Shown: piece after piece, positions 54,571 through 64,000 of the stretch
How the letters are laid out: every line of letters starts with the position of its first letter
Position numbering within the stretch: the first letter of the stretch is position 1
NCBI RefSeq assembly: GCF_002240225.1
Contig: NZ_CP022584.1
Span: 2,577,501-2,641,500 of the forward strand
Source: Paenibacillus physcomitrellae
GTDB lineage: Bacteria > Bacillota > Bacilli > Paenibacillales > Paenibacillaceae
Direction: 5' to 3'
Length of the DNA stretch: 64,000 bases
Made by a program: the position numbers and the translations under genes
Notes under the pieces: model-generated
The model's database searches: none
What the model saw: only the letters and a program-made list of their open reading frames with translations
Told to the model about the DNA's origin: nothing

Positions 54571-55989
54571 CTACAAACTCACCTTCGCCTCAAACCCCCG
54601 CACCCAGCCTGCGGTTTCGGTTAGCTTGCTTTCGGCCCGGGCAATGGCGGCTTCCACCTGCGCGGTGGCCGTGCCCCCGTAAACGTCACGCGCGTTCACA
54701 ACCGTCTCAGGCTGAAGCACCTCGTAGATGCGGTCGTCAAACAGGTCGGAGAACTGCTTGAACTCGTCCAGGGTAAGGTCCAGCAGGAACTTGCCGTTCT
54801 GGATGCAGTACAGCACCGTTTTGCCGATGACTTCATGCGCCTGGCGGAAAGGCAGGCCTTTGCCGACCAGGAAATCCGCTATATCCGTGGCGTTGGAAAA
54901 ATCCTGGTTCACCGCCTCGCGCATCCGCCCGGTGTTCACCTTCATCGTGGCGATCATCGGCGCGAACAGCTGCAGCGCACCCTGCAGGGTAGCCACGGTG
55001 TCGAACATGCCTTCCTTGTCCTCCTGCATGTCTTTGTTATACGCCAGAGGAAGGGATTTCAGCACGGTCAGCAGGCCAAACAGGTTGCCGTAGACACGGC
55101 CCGTTTTGCCGCGGACAAGCTCGGCGACATCCGGATTTTTCTTTTGCGGCATGATACTGCTGCCGGTGCAGAAGGCATCGTCCAGCTCGACGAACCGAAA
55201 CTCGGTGCTGCTCCACAGCACCAGCTCTTCGCTGAGCCGGGACAGGTGCATCATGATGGCGGATGCATTCGACAGGAATTCCAGAATGAAGTCCCGGTCG
55301 CTGACCGCGTCAAGGCTGTTCTCATAGACGGCATCAAAATGAAGCTGCTCCGCCACAAAATGCCGGTCGATCGGGAACGTCGTACCTGCAAGCGCTCCGG
55401 CGCCCAGCGGCAGCACGTTAATCCGTTTGTAGCTGTCCTGCAGGCGTTCGATATCGCGGCCGAACATAGCGACGTAAGCCATGAGATGATGGGCGAACAG
55501 GATCGGCTGTGCCCGCTGCAGATGCGTATACCCCGGAACGATCGTATCCGTGTTAGCCTTGGCCTGGCCGATCAGCGCTTCCTGGAGGTTCTTCAGCAGT
55601 TCTACGAATTCCACAACCCGCTTGCGCAGGTACAGGTGCATGTCCGTCGCCACCTGGTCGTTGCGGCTGCGTCCGGTATGCAGCTTGCCGCCGACCGGAC
55701 CGATCTGCTCGATCAGATTTTTTTCGATGTTCATATGGATATCTTCGTCGGATACCGAATATTCGATTTCGCCGCTGCGGATCTTCTCCAGCACGTTCAG
55801 CAAGCCTTTTTTGATCGTCTCCACGTCTTCCTGCGGCACGATCCCGCATTTGCCGAGCATGGTGACATGCGCCAGACTGCCCTGCACGTCCTCTTCCGCA
55901 AGCTTCTGATCGAATCCGATCGAAGCGGTGTATTCTTCTACCAGCTTGTTGGTCTGCTTCGTAAAGCGACCGCCCCACAGCTTGCTCAA
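54571..55989 (-). CDS. argH: Argininosuccinate lyase ArgH
   Basis: ArgH splits argininosuccinate to arginine and fumarate, the last step of arginine synthesis. The 472 residues show the superfamily signature [12 protein letters not shown] near 278, the [12 protein letters not shown] block near 105, and YTHLQRAQP near 150 with the catalytic His. The start is TTG at 55989 (LSKLWGGRF, the normal N-terminus), with AAGGAG eight bases upstream; the ATG at 56022 is not supported. It is separated from argG by a 337-base gap. Confidence 0.96.
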   Translation of the reverse strand: MSKLWGGRFTKQTNKLVEEYTASIGFDQKLAEEDVQGSLAHVTMLGKCGIVPQEDVETIKKGLLNVLEKIRSGEIEYSVSDEDIHMNIEKNLIEQIGPVGGKLHTGRSRNDQVATDMHLYLRKRVVEFVELLKNLQEALIGQAKANTDTIVPGYTHLQRAQPILFAHHLMAYVAMFGRDIERLQDSYKRINVLPLGAGALAGTTFPIDRHFVAEQLHFDAVYENSLDAVSDRDFILEFLSNASAIMMHLSRLSEELVLWSSTEFRFVELDDAFCTGSSIMPQKKNPDVAELVRGKTGRVYGNLFGLLTVLKSLPLAYNKDMQEDKEGMFDTVATLQGALQLFAPMIATMKVNTGRMREAVNQDFSNATDIADFLVGKGLPFRQAHEVIGKTVLYCIQNGKFLLDLTLDEFKQFSDLFDDRIYEVLQPETVVNARDVYGGTATAQVEAAIARAESKLTETAGWVRGFEAKVSL

Positions 55990-56326
55990 ATGGTTCACTC
56001 CTTGGGTGGCTTTATAGGGCACATGGGGATCTATACGTTACGCCTTATTTAAGCTTTTAAAGATAAAACTTGTGAGTTACGCCCTCTGATAAACGCTGCG
56101 TTGCCGAATGTTCCTCCGACCGCTGTTCCTCCCAGATTTTCTTATATCAGATTTAAGGATAAAATCCGGGAGCAAAGGCGGACGCTTCGCTTCTTCGGAA
56201 TCATTCGTCCCCTCCGCTAAGCTACTCCATGCTACAAGTTTTCTTCTAAAATAGCTGAACTAATGCACTATCTCGTATATTAAATTCCCTGAGTCCTATA
56301 AAGCTATTTTTCTTATATAAAAAATA
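55990..56326. other. Structured non-coding gap between argG and argH
   Basis: No gene is visible. On the minus strand the sequence has a pairing GCTCCCGGATTTT/AAAATCTGGGAG around 56143-56190 and two GGAGGAACA motifs (near 56110-56140). An AT-only hairpin lies near 56310. The composition differs from the flanking genes. It may be an attenuator, a small RNA or a dispersed repeat. Confidence 0.4.
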
Positions 56327-57562
56327 CTACTTATTCTGCTGGTTAACACCCGCACTCACTTTAAGGCGCAAGGCATTCAAGCGGATGAAGCCTGCGGCGT
56401 CGGCCTGATCGTAAGACTGAGTAGGGTCGGCCTCCATCGTAGCGATGTCCGGGTTGTACAGGCTGACCGGACTTTTAACGCCGGCGCCAATAACGTTGCC
56501 TTTGTACAGCTTGAGACGTACGGTGCCGGATACATTTTTCTGGCTTTCCGTCACCAGAGCTTGAAGAGCCAGCCGTTCCGGCGCAAACCAGAAACCGTTG
56601 TACACGAGGTTGCTGTAGCGGGTAATGAGGCTGTCGCGCAGGCTCATGACTTCGCGGTCCATCGTGATGGACTCCATTTTGCGGTGAGCGGTGAACAGGA
56701 TCGTACCGCCCGGGGTTTCATACACGCCGCGGCTTTTCATGCCGACGAAGCGGTTCTCCACCATGTCTACACGGCCGATACCGTGTTTGCCGCCAAGCTC
56801 ATTCAGCTTCTCCATCATGCGGAGCGGCTCGAGCTGCTCGCCGTTTAAGGCGATGGCGTTGCCTTGCGCAAACTCGATTTCGATATATTCCGGCTCATTC
56901 GGCGCATCCTCCGGGTCTACGCTCAGCAGGAACATATCTTTGTTCTCCGGCGCGCTGGCGTCGAACCAAGGATCCTCAAGCACGCCGCTTTCGTAGCTGA
57001 TATGCAGCAGGTTGCGGTCCGTGGAATAAGGTTTCGCCGCAGAGGCGGTAACCGGAATGCCATGCGATTCCGCGTAGGCGATCATTTCGGCGCGTCCCGG
57101 GAACGTATCCCGGAACTCCTGCAGGCGCCAAGGGGCGATCACTTTGATTTCCGGTGCAATCGCCGCCGCGTTCAGTTCAAAACGCACCTGGTCGTTGCCT
57201 TTTCCCGTTGCTCCGTGAGCAATAGCGGTTGCACCCTCAGCGCGTGCGATCTCGACCATCCGTTTCGCGATCAGCGGACGGGCGATGCTGGTGCCCAGCA
57301 GATATTGCCCTTCATACAAAGCACCCGCCTGGAACATCGGGTAGATGAAGTCTTTGGCAAATTCTTCGCGCAGGTCATCGATATACACTTTGGAGGCGCC
57401 GGTCGCCAGCGCTTTCGCTTCCAGGCCGTCCAGCTCTTCTTTCTGGCCAATATCGGCCGTAAAAGCGATAATCTCAGCGTCATAAGTCTCTTTGAGCCAT
57501 TTCAAAATAATGGAGGTGTCCAATCCGCCCGAGTAGGCGAGGACGATTTTTTCTTTTGCCAT
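56327..57562 (-). CDS. argG: Argininosuccinate synthase ArgG
   Basis: ArgG joins citrulline and aspartate with ATP. The 411 residues have the N-type ATP-pyrophosphatase loop AYSGGLDTS at 9-17, [15 protein letters not shown] near 115, and the [10 protein letters not shown] and [20 protein letters not shown] blocks. It follows argF by 34 bases on the same strand. GGAAGGGG precedes the ATG. Confidence 0.96.
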   Translation of the reverse strand: MAKEKIVLAYSGGLDTSIILKWLKETYDAEIIAFTADIGQKEELDGLEAKALATGASKVYIDDLREEFAKDFIYPMFQAGALYEGQYLLGTSIARPLIAKRMVEIARAEGATAIAHGATGKGNDQVRFELNAAAIAPEIKVIAPWRLQEFRDTFPGRAEMIAYAESHGIPVTASAAKPYSTDRNLLHISYESGVLEDPWFDASAPENKDMFLLSVDPEDAPNEPEYIEIEFAQGNAIALNGEQLEPLRMMEKLNELGGKHGIGRVDMVENRFVGMKSRGVYETPGGTILFTAHRKMESITMDREVMSLRDSLITRYSNLVYNGFWFAPERLALQALVTESQKNVSGTVRLKLYKGNVIGAGVKSPVSLYNPDIATMEADPTQSYDQADAAGFIRLNALRLKVSAGVNQQNK

Positions 57563-57596
57563 AAGAGTTCCGGTTCCCCTTCCAATTGTTGTTCTT

Positions 57597-58553
57597 CTAT
57601 CCTATCAAAGCCGCCATCAGCGCTTTCTGCGCGTGGAGGCGATTCTCCGCCTGGTCAAAAATAATCGAATGTTTGCCGTCGATCACACCTTCGCTCACCT
57701 CTTCGCCGCGGTGGGCCGGAAGGCAGTGCATGAACAGATAATCCGGCTTTGCCAGTGCGGCCAGCTCTTCATTCACCTGGTAAGCAGCAAAAGCCGCTTC
57801 ACGCACCTTCTGCTCTTCTTCAAAACCCATGCTCGCCCACACGTCGGTGTAGATCACGTCGGCGTCTTTGACGGCCGCAGCCGGATCGCCTACGACTTCG
57901 ATCACAGCGCCTGTAGCTGCCGCGATCTCGCGGGCCTGCGCCACGATCTGCGGGTCCGGCTCATAGCCGGCCGGGCTGCCGATCGACACGTGAACGCCAA
58001 GTTTGGCGCCGCCGAGCATCAGCGAATGAGCCATGTTGTTGCCGTCGCCGATGTAAGCGAGCTTCAAGCCTTCCAGCTTGCCTTTGTATTCGTATACGGT
58101 CTGGAAGTCCGCCAGCACCTGGCATGGATGCGCCGCATCGCTCAGTCCGTTAATGACCGGAATGTCGGCGTGTTTCGCCAGTTCAATAACGCGGTCATGA
58201 CCAAACGTGCGGATCATCAGGCCGTCCAGATAGCGGGACATCACGCCGGCCGTGTCGGCGATCGTTTCGCCGCGGCCGAGCTGGATGTCGTTTTTGCTGA
58301 GGAACAGGGCATGCCCGCCCAGCTGGTACACCCCAACCTCGAAGGAGATGCGGGTGCGGGTGGAGGATTTTTCAAAAATAAGTCCAACCGTCTTGCCCGC
58401 CAGCGGCTGGTAAACCTCGCCGTTCTTCTGCTTGCGCTTCAGCTCGATCGCCAGATCGATCAAATAGCGGATTTCCTCACTGGTGTAGTCCGTCAATTCT
58501 ATGAAATCGCGCCCCTTCAGGGCGAAGGTTGCTCCTGCTTGCGCCAAACTCAT
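57597..58553 (-). CDS. argF: Ornithine carbamoyltransferase ArgF
   Basis: ArgF makes citrulline from ornithine and carbamoyl phosphate. The 318 residues contain STRTR at 64-68 for carbamoyl phosphate, the second block HPCQVLAD near 140, and [11 protein letters not shown] near 265. The ATG at 58553 has GGAGG nine bases upstream and overlaps the end of argD; the frame extends to 58583 but that start lacks support. Carbamoyl phosphate synthase genes are not in this window. Confidence 0.95.
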   Translation of the reverse strand: MSLAQAGATFALKGRDFIELTDYTSEEIRYLIDLAIELKRKQKNGEVYQPLAGKTVGLIFEKSSTRTRISFEVGVYQLGGHALFLSKNDIQLGRGETIADTAGVMSRYLDGLMIRTFGHDRVIELAKHADIPVINGLSDAAHPCQVLADFQTVYEYKGKLEGLKLAYIGDGNNMAHSLMLGGAKLGVHVSIGSPAGYEPDPQIVAQAREIAAATGAVIEVVGDPAAAVKDADVIYTDVWASMGFEEEQKVREAAFAAYQVNEELAALAKPDYLFMHCLPAHRGEEVSEGVIDGKHSIIFDQAENRLHAQKALMAALIG

Positions 58554-58554
58554 G

Positions 58555-59802
58555 TTAAACGTCCTCCTGGCTCTGCGCTTCATAAGCGCTGATCACGTTG
58601 TACAAAGTCTCCACCGCCTGGTCGACTTCTTCATGCGTCACATAAAGATTCGGCAGCAGGCGGATCACGTTAGGGCCGGCTGTGATGAACAGCAGCTTGT
58701 TGGCCTGCCCGGCGAGCACGAGGTCGCCGACCGGACCGGCACATTCGATGCCAACCAGAAGGCCAAGTCCTCTGACTTCCTTCACAAAAGAAAGCCCGGA
58801 CAGCTTCTGCTCCAGCTGTTCTTTCAAATAAACGCCCATCTCTGCCGCACGATCCGGCAGCCGGTCTTCCTCCATCACTTCGAGGGTCGCCACGATCGCT
58901 GATGTCGCCAGCGGCGTACCGCCGAACGTCGAACCATGGCTGCCCGCAGAGAAAGCCTCGCGCAAATAGGCTTTGCCCAGCATCGCTCCCGCAGGGAAAC
59001 CGCTGGCGATCCCTTTGGCCACCGTAATGATGTCCGGCTGGATGCCGTAATGCTGGTGGGCGAACCATCGCCCAGTCCGGCCCATGCCGGTTTGCACCTC
59101 GTCGATGATCAGCAGCAGCCCGTGCTCTTGGCAGAGCCCCGTAATCGTCTGCACAAATTCAGGGGTCACGGCATAAATGCCGCCTTCCGCCTGGACCATC
59201 TCCAGCATAATGGCCGCCGTGTTGGGGCCGATCGCCGCTTTCAGCGCTTCTTCATCATGCAGCGGGACCGTTTTGAAGCCTTCCGGAAGAGGCAGGAACC
59301 CTTCTTTGACCTTATCCTGGCCCGTAGCCGTCAGCGTAGCGAGCGTCCGTCCGTGAAAAGACTGGTTAAACGTGATGATCTCATAACGTTCTTCGCCTTT
59401 TACCTTCTGAAAATAACGCCGCGCCAGCTTGATGGCCGCTTCATTGGCTTCAGCTCCGCTATTGCAGAAGAATGCCGCATCCAAACCGCTGTGCTTCGTG
59501 AGCAATTGCGCCGCCTGCTCCTGCAGCGGAAGCTGGTACAGGTTCGAGACGTGCCACAGCTGGTCCAGCTGGTTCTTCAGCTTCTCCTTCACTTTCTCCG
59601 GCGCGTGACCCAGATTCGTGACGGCAATGCCGCTCATAAAGTCCAGATAACGGTTGCCTTTGTCGTCCCACAGCCAGCTGCCGTGGCCTTTCACCAGAGC
59701 AAGCGGATAACGGCTGTAATTGGGAAAAAGCGCGCTGGGCGCTTCCCCCGTTCCTGCTGCGGCTCCCGCCGCCGGCTGAACTCCGGATGGTGTTATGGTC
59801 AT
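58555..59802 (-). CDS. argD: Acetylornithine aminotransferase ArgD
   Basis: ArgD is a class III PLP aminotransferase that makes N-acetylornithine. The 415 residues show NSGAEANEAAIKLAR near 115, FHGRTLATL, the IIDEVQTGMGRTG Asp block near 235, and the PLP lysine in VAKGIASGFPAGAM near 265. An Ala/Gly-rich N-terminal stretch of about 20 residues is longer than usual; a later start is possible but no better one is visible. It follows argB. Confidence 0.94.
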   Translation of the reverse strand: MTITPSGVQPAAGAAAGTGEAPSALFPNYSRYPLALVKGHGSWLWDDKGNRYLDFMSGIAVTNLGHAPEKVKEKLKNQLDQLWHVSNLYQLPLQEQAAQLLTKHSGLDAAFFCNSGAEANEAAIKLARRYFQKVKGEERYEIITFNQSFHGRTLATLTATGQDKVKEGFLPLPEGFKTVPLHDEEALKAAIGPNTAAIMLEMVQAEGGIYAVTPEFVQTITGLCQEHGLLLIIDEVQTGMGRTGRWFAHQHYGIQPDIITVAKGIASGFPAGAMLGKAYLREAFSAGSHGSTFGGTPLATSAIVATLEVMEEDRLPDRAAEMGVYLKEQLEQKLSGLSFVKEVRGLGLLVGIECAGPVGDLVLAGQANKLLFITAGPNVIRLLPNLYVTHEEVDQAVETLYNVISAYEAQSQEDV

Positions 59803-59848
59803 TTGGTTCTACCCCTTCCTGAAATGGTTTTATCTACATCCGTCACTA

Positions 59849-60703
59849 TTACATGCGGACAATCCGTGTCCCGATCGGTTCTCCTGCCAGCACACGGCTG
59901 AGTACTTTAGGTTCAGAGCCAGGCACGATAACAACCTCCTGCACTTCACCGTGAATGCAGTCAATGGCCGCCCGCACCTTCGGAATCATGCCGCCGTAAA
60001 TTTCGCCGCTGCCGATCATATCTTCGGTCTGCTGAACGGTAACCACAGGCAGTACCTTCTTCTCGCCGTTAACATTCCGCATAATCCCCGGCACATCGGT
60101 AACAACGATCATCTGCTTGACGCCGAGCTGAGACGCCACGGCTCCTGCCGCGGTATCGGCATTGATGTTCAGGCGCTGACCTGCTTCCGTGACGCCAAGC
60201 GGCGCCACAACGGGCATATACCCTAGTTCCAGCACACCCTTCAGAATTCCTGCTTCCACCGTGGTTACTTCGCCTACGAGACCCACCTCATGGCTTTGGG
60301 CCACCGGTTTGGCCAGCAGCAGCGAACCGTCGCTGCCGGATAAACCAATTGCCTTGCCGCCTGCCGACTGGATGCGGCGGACAATGAGCTTGTTGATGGT
60401 ACCGGCCAGCACCATTTCGACGACATCCAGCACTTCCTCTGTTGTATAACGCAGCCCGTTCACAAACCTGGTTTCGATACCAAGCTTGGACAAATTGTCC
60501 GAGATTGCAGGTCCCCCGCCGTGTACGATAACGGGCTCGAAGCCTTGTCGCTGCAGGGTCCCCAGCTCCTCGAAGAAACTTTCCGGCAGCGCCGCCAGCG
60601 TGCTGCCTCCACATTTCATGACGAACATGCCCTTAGGCGAAGCGCTGCCGCTTCCCGTCTGCTGTTTGGTTTGTACGGCCTGACCGGACGACATTAGGCT
60701 CAT
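59849..60703 (-). CDS. argB: Acetylglutamate kinase ArgB
   Basis: ArgB phosphorylates N-acetylglutamate, usually the feedback-controlled step. The 284 residues show KCGGSTL near 30, VHGGGPAISDNL near 60 and the late NINADTAAGAVASQL block near 190. The ATG at 60703 has AGAGGGG nine bases upstream; the frame continues to 60823 but overlaps argJ. About 25 residues before MFVMKCGG are Ser/Gln-rich and look like a dispensable extension; the in-frame ATG there has no better ribosome site. Confidence 0.94.
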   Translation of the reverse strand: MSLMSSGQAVQTKQQTGSGSASPKGMFVMKCGGSTLAALPESFFEELGTLQRQGFEPVIVHGGGPAISDNLSKLGIETRFVNGLRYTTEEVLDVVEMVLAGTINKLIVRRIQSAGGKAIGLSGSDGSLLLAKPVAQSHEVGLVGEVTTVEAGILKGVLELGYMPVVAPLGVTEAGQRLNINADTAAGAVASQLGVKQMIVVTDVPGIMRNVNGEKKVLPVVTVQQTEDMIGSGEIYGGMIPKVRAAIDCIHGEVQEVVIVPGSEPKVLSRVLAGEPIGTRIVRM

Positions 60704-60785
60704 CCTCTTGTTCCCCTCTCTTGGACCCTGTCTCTGCTTCGGCATAGACACGGGAAGGTAATCTAATCTGTAGTTTATAAAAGAA

Positions 60786-62015
60786 TCAAGTCCGATAAGC
60801 GGCGTTAATCCGCACATAGTCATAGGTTAAATCGCAGCCCCAGGCCGTTGCCGACCCTTCGCCTCCATGCAAGTTCACAAAAATCTGCACCGTGTCGCCT
60901 TTCAAATATTCCAGCGCTGCTTCCTCATCGAAGGCAACCGGCCTGGAGCCATCCAGCACAAGGATCGGCCCGAGCTTGATGTCGACGTTCGACGGATCAA
61001 TCGGCTCTCCGGCACGTCCGGCGGCCGCGATGATCCGTCCCCAGTTGGCATCGGCGCCGAAGACGGCCGATTTCACGAGGCTGGAGCCGACAATCGTTTT
61101 GGCGATGGCTCCTGCCGATGTATCGCTGATACCGCCCTCCACCTGCACTTCGATTAAATGCGTAGCTCCCTCGCCGTCACGCGCAATCTGCTTGGCGAGC
61201 AATTCATTGACATAACGGAAGGCTTCCGCAAAAACTTCCCACTGTGGGTGCGACGGAGACAACGGCTCATTCCCTGCCAGGCCGCTGGCCATAACGAGCA
61301 GCATGTCATTCGTGCTGGTATCGCCGTCCACCGTAATCATGTTGAAGGTGACGTTCGTGGTGCCTACGAGAAGACTTTGCAGCGCTTCAGGTTCAACGGC
61401 CGCGTCGGTCGTAACAAACGCCAGCATGGTGGCCATATTCGGGTGAATCATACCCGAGCCTTTGCAGGCGCCGCCAATGGTTACCTCGTGCCCGTCAATC
61501 GTTAGTTTGACGCAGGCGGTCTTTTTCACCAGGTCTGTCGTCAGGATTGCCTGGCTGAACTGCTCCGCCCCGTCAGTACCATAAGCGGCCGCAGCCGGCA
61601 GCTTCGAAATGCCGCCGATGACCTTCTCCATGGGGAGGTTCTCCCCGATCACCCCGGTTGAAGCGACGGCAACATCGCCTTCCTCCAAACCAAACACGGA
61701 GGCTGCCTCCGCCCGCATCGCGAAAGCATCCTCTTCGCCCTGTTTGCCCGTGCAGGCGTTGGCGTTACCGCTGTTGACGACCACCGCGCGCAGGCGGCGG
61801 TCTTTCAGACTATCCCGTGTCACCAGCAGCGGAGCTGCCTGGAACACGTTGGTGGTATATACCGCAGCGGCGACTGCCGGCACTTCGCAGAGAATGACGC
61901 CGAGATCGTTGCGGTCGGTTTTTTTCAAACCGCAGTGCAGTCCGCCTGCCTGAAATCCTAACGGAGAAGTGACAGAGCCATCCTCCACCACACTCCAATG
62001 CTCAATTGTTCTCAT
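60786..62015 (-). CDS. argJ: Bifunctional glutamate N-acetyltransferase ArgJ
   Basis: ArgJ transfers acetyl from acetylornithine to glutamate and so runs the cyclic pathway; many forms also use acetyl-CoA. The 409-residue precursor carries the self-cleavage motif KGSGMIHPNMATML with the nucleophile Thr196. The N-terminal half begins VTSPLGFQAGGLHCGLK; NSGNANACTG lies near 81. It follows argC by 21 bases. The presence of ArgJ and the absence of ArgE fit the cyclic route. Confidence 0.96.
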   Translation of the reverse strand: MRTIEHWSVVEDGSVTSPLGFQAGGLHCGLKKTDRNDLGVILCEVPAVAAAVYTTNVFQAAPLLVTRDSLKDRRLRAVVVNSGNANACTGKQGEEDAFAMRAEAASVFGLEEGDVAVASTGVIGENLPMEKVIGGISKLPAAAAYGTDGAEQFSQAILTTDLVKKTACVKLTIDGHEVTIGGACKGSGMIHPNMATMLAFVTTDAAVEPEALQSLLVGTTNVTFNMITVDGDTSTNDMLLVMASGLAGNEPLSPSHPQWEVFAEAFRYVNELLAKQIARDGEGATHLIEVQVEGGISDTSAGAIAKTIVGSSLVKSAVFGADANWGRIIAAAGRAGEPIDPSNVDIKLGPILVLDGSRPVAFDEEAALEYLKGDTVQIFVNLHGGEGSATAWGCDLTYDYVRINAAYRT

Positions 62016-62036
62016 GATTCTCTCCCTCTCGAAGCC

Positions 62037-63092
62037 TTACGGATATACGGGACTCAGCTGCAGCCCGGTCGTCTCCTCCCAGCCCATCATCAGATTCAAA
62101 TTCTGGATCGCCTGACCTGCCGCGCCTTTGACGACATTATCAATGACCGAAACGATTGTCAGCCTGCCCGTTCGGGCATCTACGGCAAAGCCGATATCGC
62201 AATAATTGGAGCCAAAAACCTCTTTCGTCGCCGGAAACTTCCCAGGCTCCCGCACACGGACAAAAGGCCGACCTTCATAATAATGCCTGTATAAATCAAC
62301 CAGCTCCTGCTCGGACCGGCTGCCCGTCAGCTTGGCATACATCGTGCTCATGATGCCCCTCGTCATCGGAACGAGATGCGTCGTAAAAGTAACGGTAACC
62401 GGGCTGCCCGCCGCAATCGACAAGCCCTGTTCGATCTCCGGAATATGCTGGTGTTTGTTCACTTTGTATACTTTCATGTTCTCGTTGATCTCCGCATAAT
62501 GCGTCATCAGGCTGGTTCCGCGCCCCGCTCCGGAAACGCCGGACTTGGCATCGATAATGATGCTGCCGGGATCAATCCAGCCTTCCTTAACCGCCGGCAG
62601 AAGTCCCAGCAGCGTTGCTGTCGGGTAACATCCCGGATTGGAGACAAAATCAAGGCCCTTCACCTGGGCGCCGTTCTCTTCGCATAAGCCGTATACCGCC
62701 TGCTCCAGCAGGCCCGCTGGAGGGGCATCGTGTTTGTACCACTCCTCGTAAACAGCCGCGTCCTTGATCCGGAAATCGCCGGATAGATCAATGACTTTCA
62801 AGCCCTCTGCCAGGAGCTGCGGCACCAGCTTGCCGCTGACGCCGGAAGGCGTTGCCGTAAACACCACGTCCGCCTTGGACTTGATCAGCGCCGGATCAAC
62901 GCCGTCCAGGCGCTGCACCAGAAGTTCGGACAGATGCGGAAATCCTTCGGTAATCGATTCGCCCGCATTCGAAGACGAGATGACCGAGGTAATTTCAACG
63001 TTTGGATGATTCAGTAAAAAACGAATCAGTTCCACCCCTCCATACCCGGTGGAACCGACAATGGCTGCTTTCACTTTGTTTGACTCTGTCAA
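62037..63092 (-). CDS. argC: N-acetyl-gamma-glutamyl-phosphate reductase ArgC
   Basis: ArgC reduces the acyl phosphate made by ArgB with NADPH. The 351 residues have the nucleotide loop GSTGYGGVELIR near 13, the catalytic Cys155 in SNPGCYPTATLLG, and the late HLVPMTRGIMST block. It is the first gene of the operon argC-argJ-argB-argD-argF-argG-argH, about 140 bases behind the promoter. Confidence 0.96.
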   Translation of the reverse strand: MTESNKVKAAIVGSTGYGGVELIRFLLNHPNVEITSVISSSNAGESITEGFPHLSELLVQRLDGVDPALIKSKADVVFTATPSGVSGKLVPQLLAEGLKVIDLSGDFRIKDAAVYEEWYKHDAPPAGLLEQAVYGLCEENGAQVKGLDFVSNPGCYPTATLLGLLPAVKEGWIDPGSIIIDAKSGVSGAGRGTSLMTHYAEINENMKVYKVNKHQHIPEIEQGLSIAAGSPVTVTFTTHLVPMTRGIMSTMYAKLTGSRSEQELVDLYRHYYEGRPFVRVREPGKFPATKEVFGSNYCDIGFAVDARTGRLTIVSVIDNVVKGAAGQAIQNLNLMMGWEETTGLQLSPVYP

Positions 63093-63232
63093 CCTGTATC
63101 CCCCGCTTTCGTGCTTTGGCTGCTATAGAAGTAACATTGTAGAATTCATGAGGAGCGAGTACGCCAGCATGTTTTCTTCAATTCATCTTATATAGCCGTT
63201 ATTAATTAAATATTCATGGCCGATAACATTTA

Positions 63233-63250
63233 TGAATTATTATACATTCA
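63233..63250. promoter_or_regulatory. ArgR/AhrC-like operator over the argC promoter
   Basis: TGAAT-N8-ATTCA (63233-63250) is an 18-base inverted repeat resembling the ARG box consensus TGAATAAAAATTCA-type half sites. It covers the -10 of the argC promoter, so bound repressor would block transcription. A weaker second half-site, TGAATATTTAATTA on the minus strand, lies near 63202-63216. Confidence 0.6.
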
Positions 63251-63267
63251 GGGTTATATAAATACAA
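63239..63267 (-). promoter_or_regulatory. SigA promoter of the arginine operon
   Basis: On the minus strand TTGTAT (63262-63267) and TATAAT (63239-63244) are exactly 17 bases apart. The leader to argC is about 140 bases; no gene lies in 63093-63232. Confidence 0.7.
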
Positions 63268-63320
63268 TGGTTTGGGCACAATTTAATAATTTGTCCTATT
63301 GTTGCTATCCTTTATACATA

Positions 63321-63352
63321 AAAAAGCCCTCAAGACTTGGCCTGAGGGCTTT
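63321..63352 (-). terminator. Terminator behind the GNAT gene
   Basis: AAAGCCCTCA pairs with TGAGGGCTTT; on the minus strand TTTTTTATG follows. It lies over 200 bases past the GNAT stop, after the repeat array. Confidence 0.75.
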
Positions 63353-63490
63353 GAAGCTTTTTACGTGAGGAGCTTTTACGTGAGGAGCTTTTTCCGTTTG
63401 AAGCTTTTTCCATGTGGAGCATTTCCGCGATGCGCTTCCGTGATGCTTTTTCCGTGTTCTGTATGAGGCTTTTTCCGCATGAAGCTGGCG
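63352..63490. repeat. Degenerate 13-22 bp tandem repeat, about eight units
   Basis: Units share GAGCTTTTTCCGTGTGA, e.g. GAAGCTTTTTACGTGAG, GAGCTTTTTCCGTTT, GAAGCTTTTTCCATGTG and GCTTTTTCCGCAT. They fill the space between the arg promoter region and the GNAT gene. Confidence 0.8.
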
Positions 63491-63563
63491 CTTCCCCTGG
63501 ATTACCTGCGCGTCTAACGTAACTCTAACGAATAATAACGTTTATCCGTTTATCGGGATCGAA

Positions 63564-64000
63564 CTATTCGGCTGCTTGCGCTGCTTCTACTGTTCGTGCC
63601 CCAGCCTTCTCCGGATGTAAGGGGATACTGAAGCATTTGACCAGCGTTGTTCCATTGAGCATTTCCTTCTCCGGTGTCCGTACGAAACCGAGATGCTCGT
63701 ATAAACGGATCGCTGGAGCCATCAGATCGGAGGAATGCAGATACAGCATCTCGCCGCCAAGCTGCCTGGAGCGCTCGATGCTTTCGCGGATCAGCAGGGT
63801 TGCGACCCCCCGTCCTCTGGCTTGTGGAGAGGTCGCAAGCAGACGAATGATGGGATCCTGGATGTTCAGATCTGAACGGCCGTAGGCGACTTCGGAATCC
63901 AGAAACATCTGCACACTGCCTACAATCTCCCCATTCAGCTCAGCAACGATTCGGGCCACAGGCCCTTCCTTGTATACAGAATCGCGAATGCTCTCCCGGT
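63564..64000 (-). CDS. GNAT-family N-acetyltransferase, 5' end beyond the window
   Basis: The frame is open to the right edge of the window, so the true start lies outside. An internal GTG at 63959 has no good ribosome site and sits within coding-like sequence (ESIRDSVYKEGP precedes it). The acetyl-CoA loop is LATSPQARGRGVATLLIRES, followed by the usual YLHSSDLMAPAIRLYEHLGF block. Substrate unknown. The last 20 residues are an Ala/Glu-rich tail. Confidence 0.85.
   Translation of the reverse strand, partial: RESIRDSVYKEGPVARIVAELNGEIVGSVQMFLDSEVAYGRSDLNIQDPIIRLLATSPQARGRGVATLLIRESIERSRQLGGEMLYLHSSDLMAPAIRLYEHLGFVRTPEKEMLNGTTLVKCFSIPLHPEKAGARTVEAAQAAE

Noticed and set aside
54835..56052. 405-codon frame opposite argH
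   Set aside because: Antisense to conserved ArgH motifs; no ribosome site.

Overview
The window reads as a chromosomal segment of a low-to-mid GC Firmicute, most likely Paenibacillus or a close Paenibacillaceae relative. The reasons are Bacillus-type gene orders (pcrB-pcrA-ligA, uvrB-uvrA, ftsE-ftsX-M23 peptidase-ctpB-minJ, yhbD plus two bactofilins, argCJBDFGH), strong GGAGG ribosome sites with frequent TTG and GTG starts, copper-amine-oxidase stalk proteins, and an Alo-like peptide signalling pair of the kind known from Paenibacillus. I see no rRNA, tRNA or CRISPR array.

Layout. 1-5.9 kb: DNA repair/lipid operon pcrB-pcrA-ligA on the minus strand. 5.9-10.6 kb: AT-rich decayed region with a decapitated phosphodiesterase gene, several broken small ORFs, a small secreted protein and a dead IS3-family element (8720-9997). 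10.6-15.8 kb: sugar nucleotide genes (galU; rfbC-rfbB-rfbD, no rfbA). 16.0-17.6 kb: an HTH/TPR receptor overlapping a 53-residue exported peptide, a candidate quorum-sensing pair. 17.8-20.3 kb: U32/DUF3656 hydroxylation enzyme. 20.5-20.9 kb: a 37-residue holin-like toxin with a convergent antisense promoter, a candidate type I toxin-antitoxin. 21-25.8 kb: dck/dgk kinases, stalk protein and HtrA-like protease. 26.2-31 kb: uvrBA. 31.1-33.1 kb: motAB-like stator pair behind a SigD-like promoter. 33.2-36.2 kb: small metabolic genes ending in a dense hairpin array. 36.2-42.2 kb: cell-division and wall-hydrolase operon with an exact WalR-type box upstream; a VanW-type gene diverges from it. 44-49.5 kb: flavin monooxygenase, lipoprotein, two-component system and Pro/Ala-rich exported protein. 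49.8-53.6 kb: MFS exporter and the bactofilin operon. 53.7-54.4 kb: truncated Rpn-family gene. 54.5-63.3 kb: complete arginine operon with a promoter that overlaps an ArgR-like box. The right edge cuts a GNAT gene.

A pattern running through the window is that many intergenic gaps hold short imperfect tandem repeats, each with its own unit (6, 9, 10, 11, 12, about 14, about 17 and about 43 bases). The same process seems to have expanded low-complexity protein stretches (sensor loop of the kinase, PcrA linker). Large open frames opposite ligA, the U32 gene, uvrB, the bactofilins and argH are shadows and are not annotated. All calls come from reading the sequence; no database search was run.
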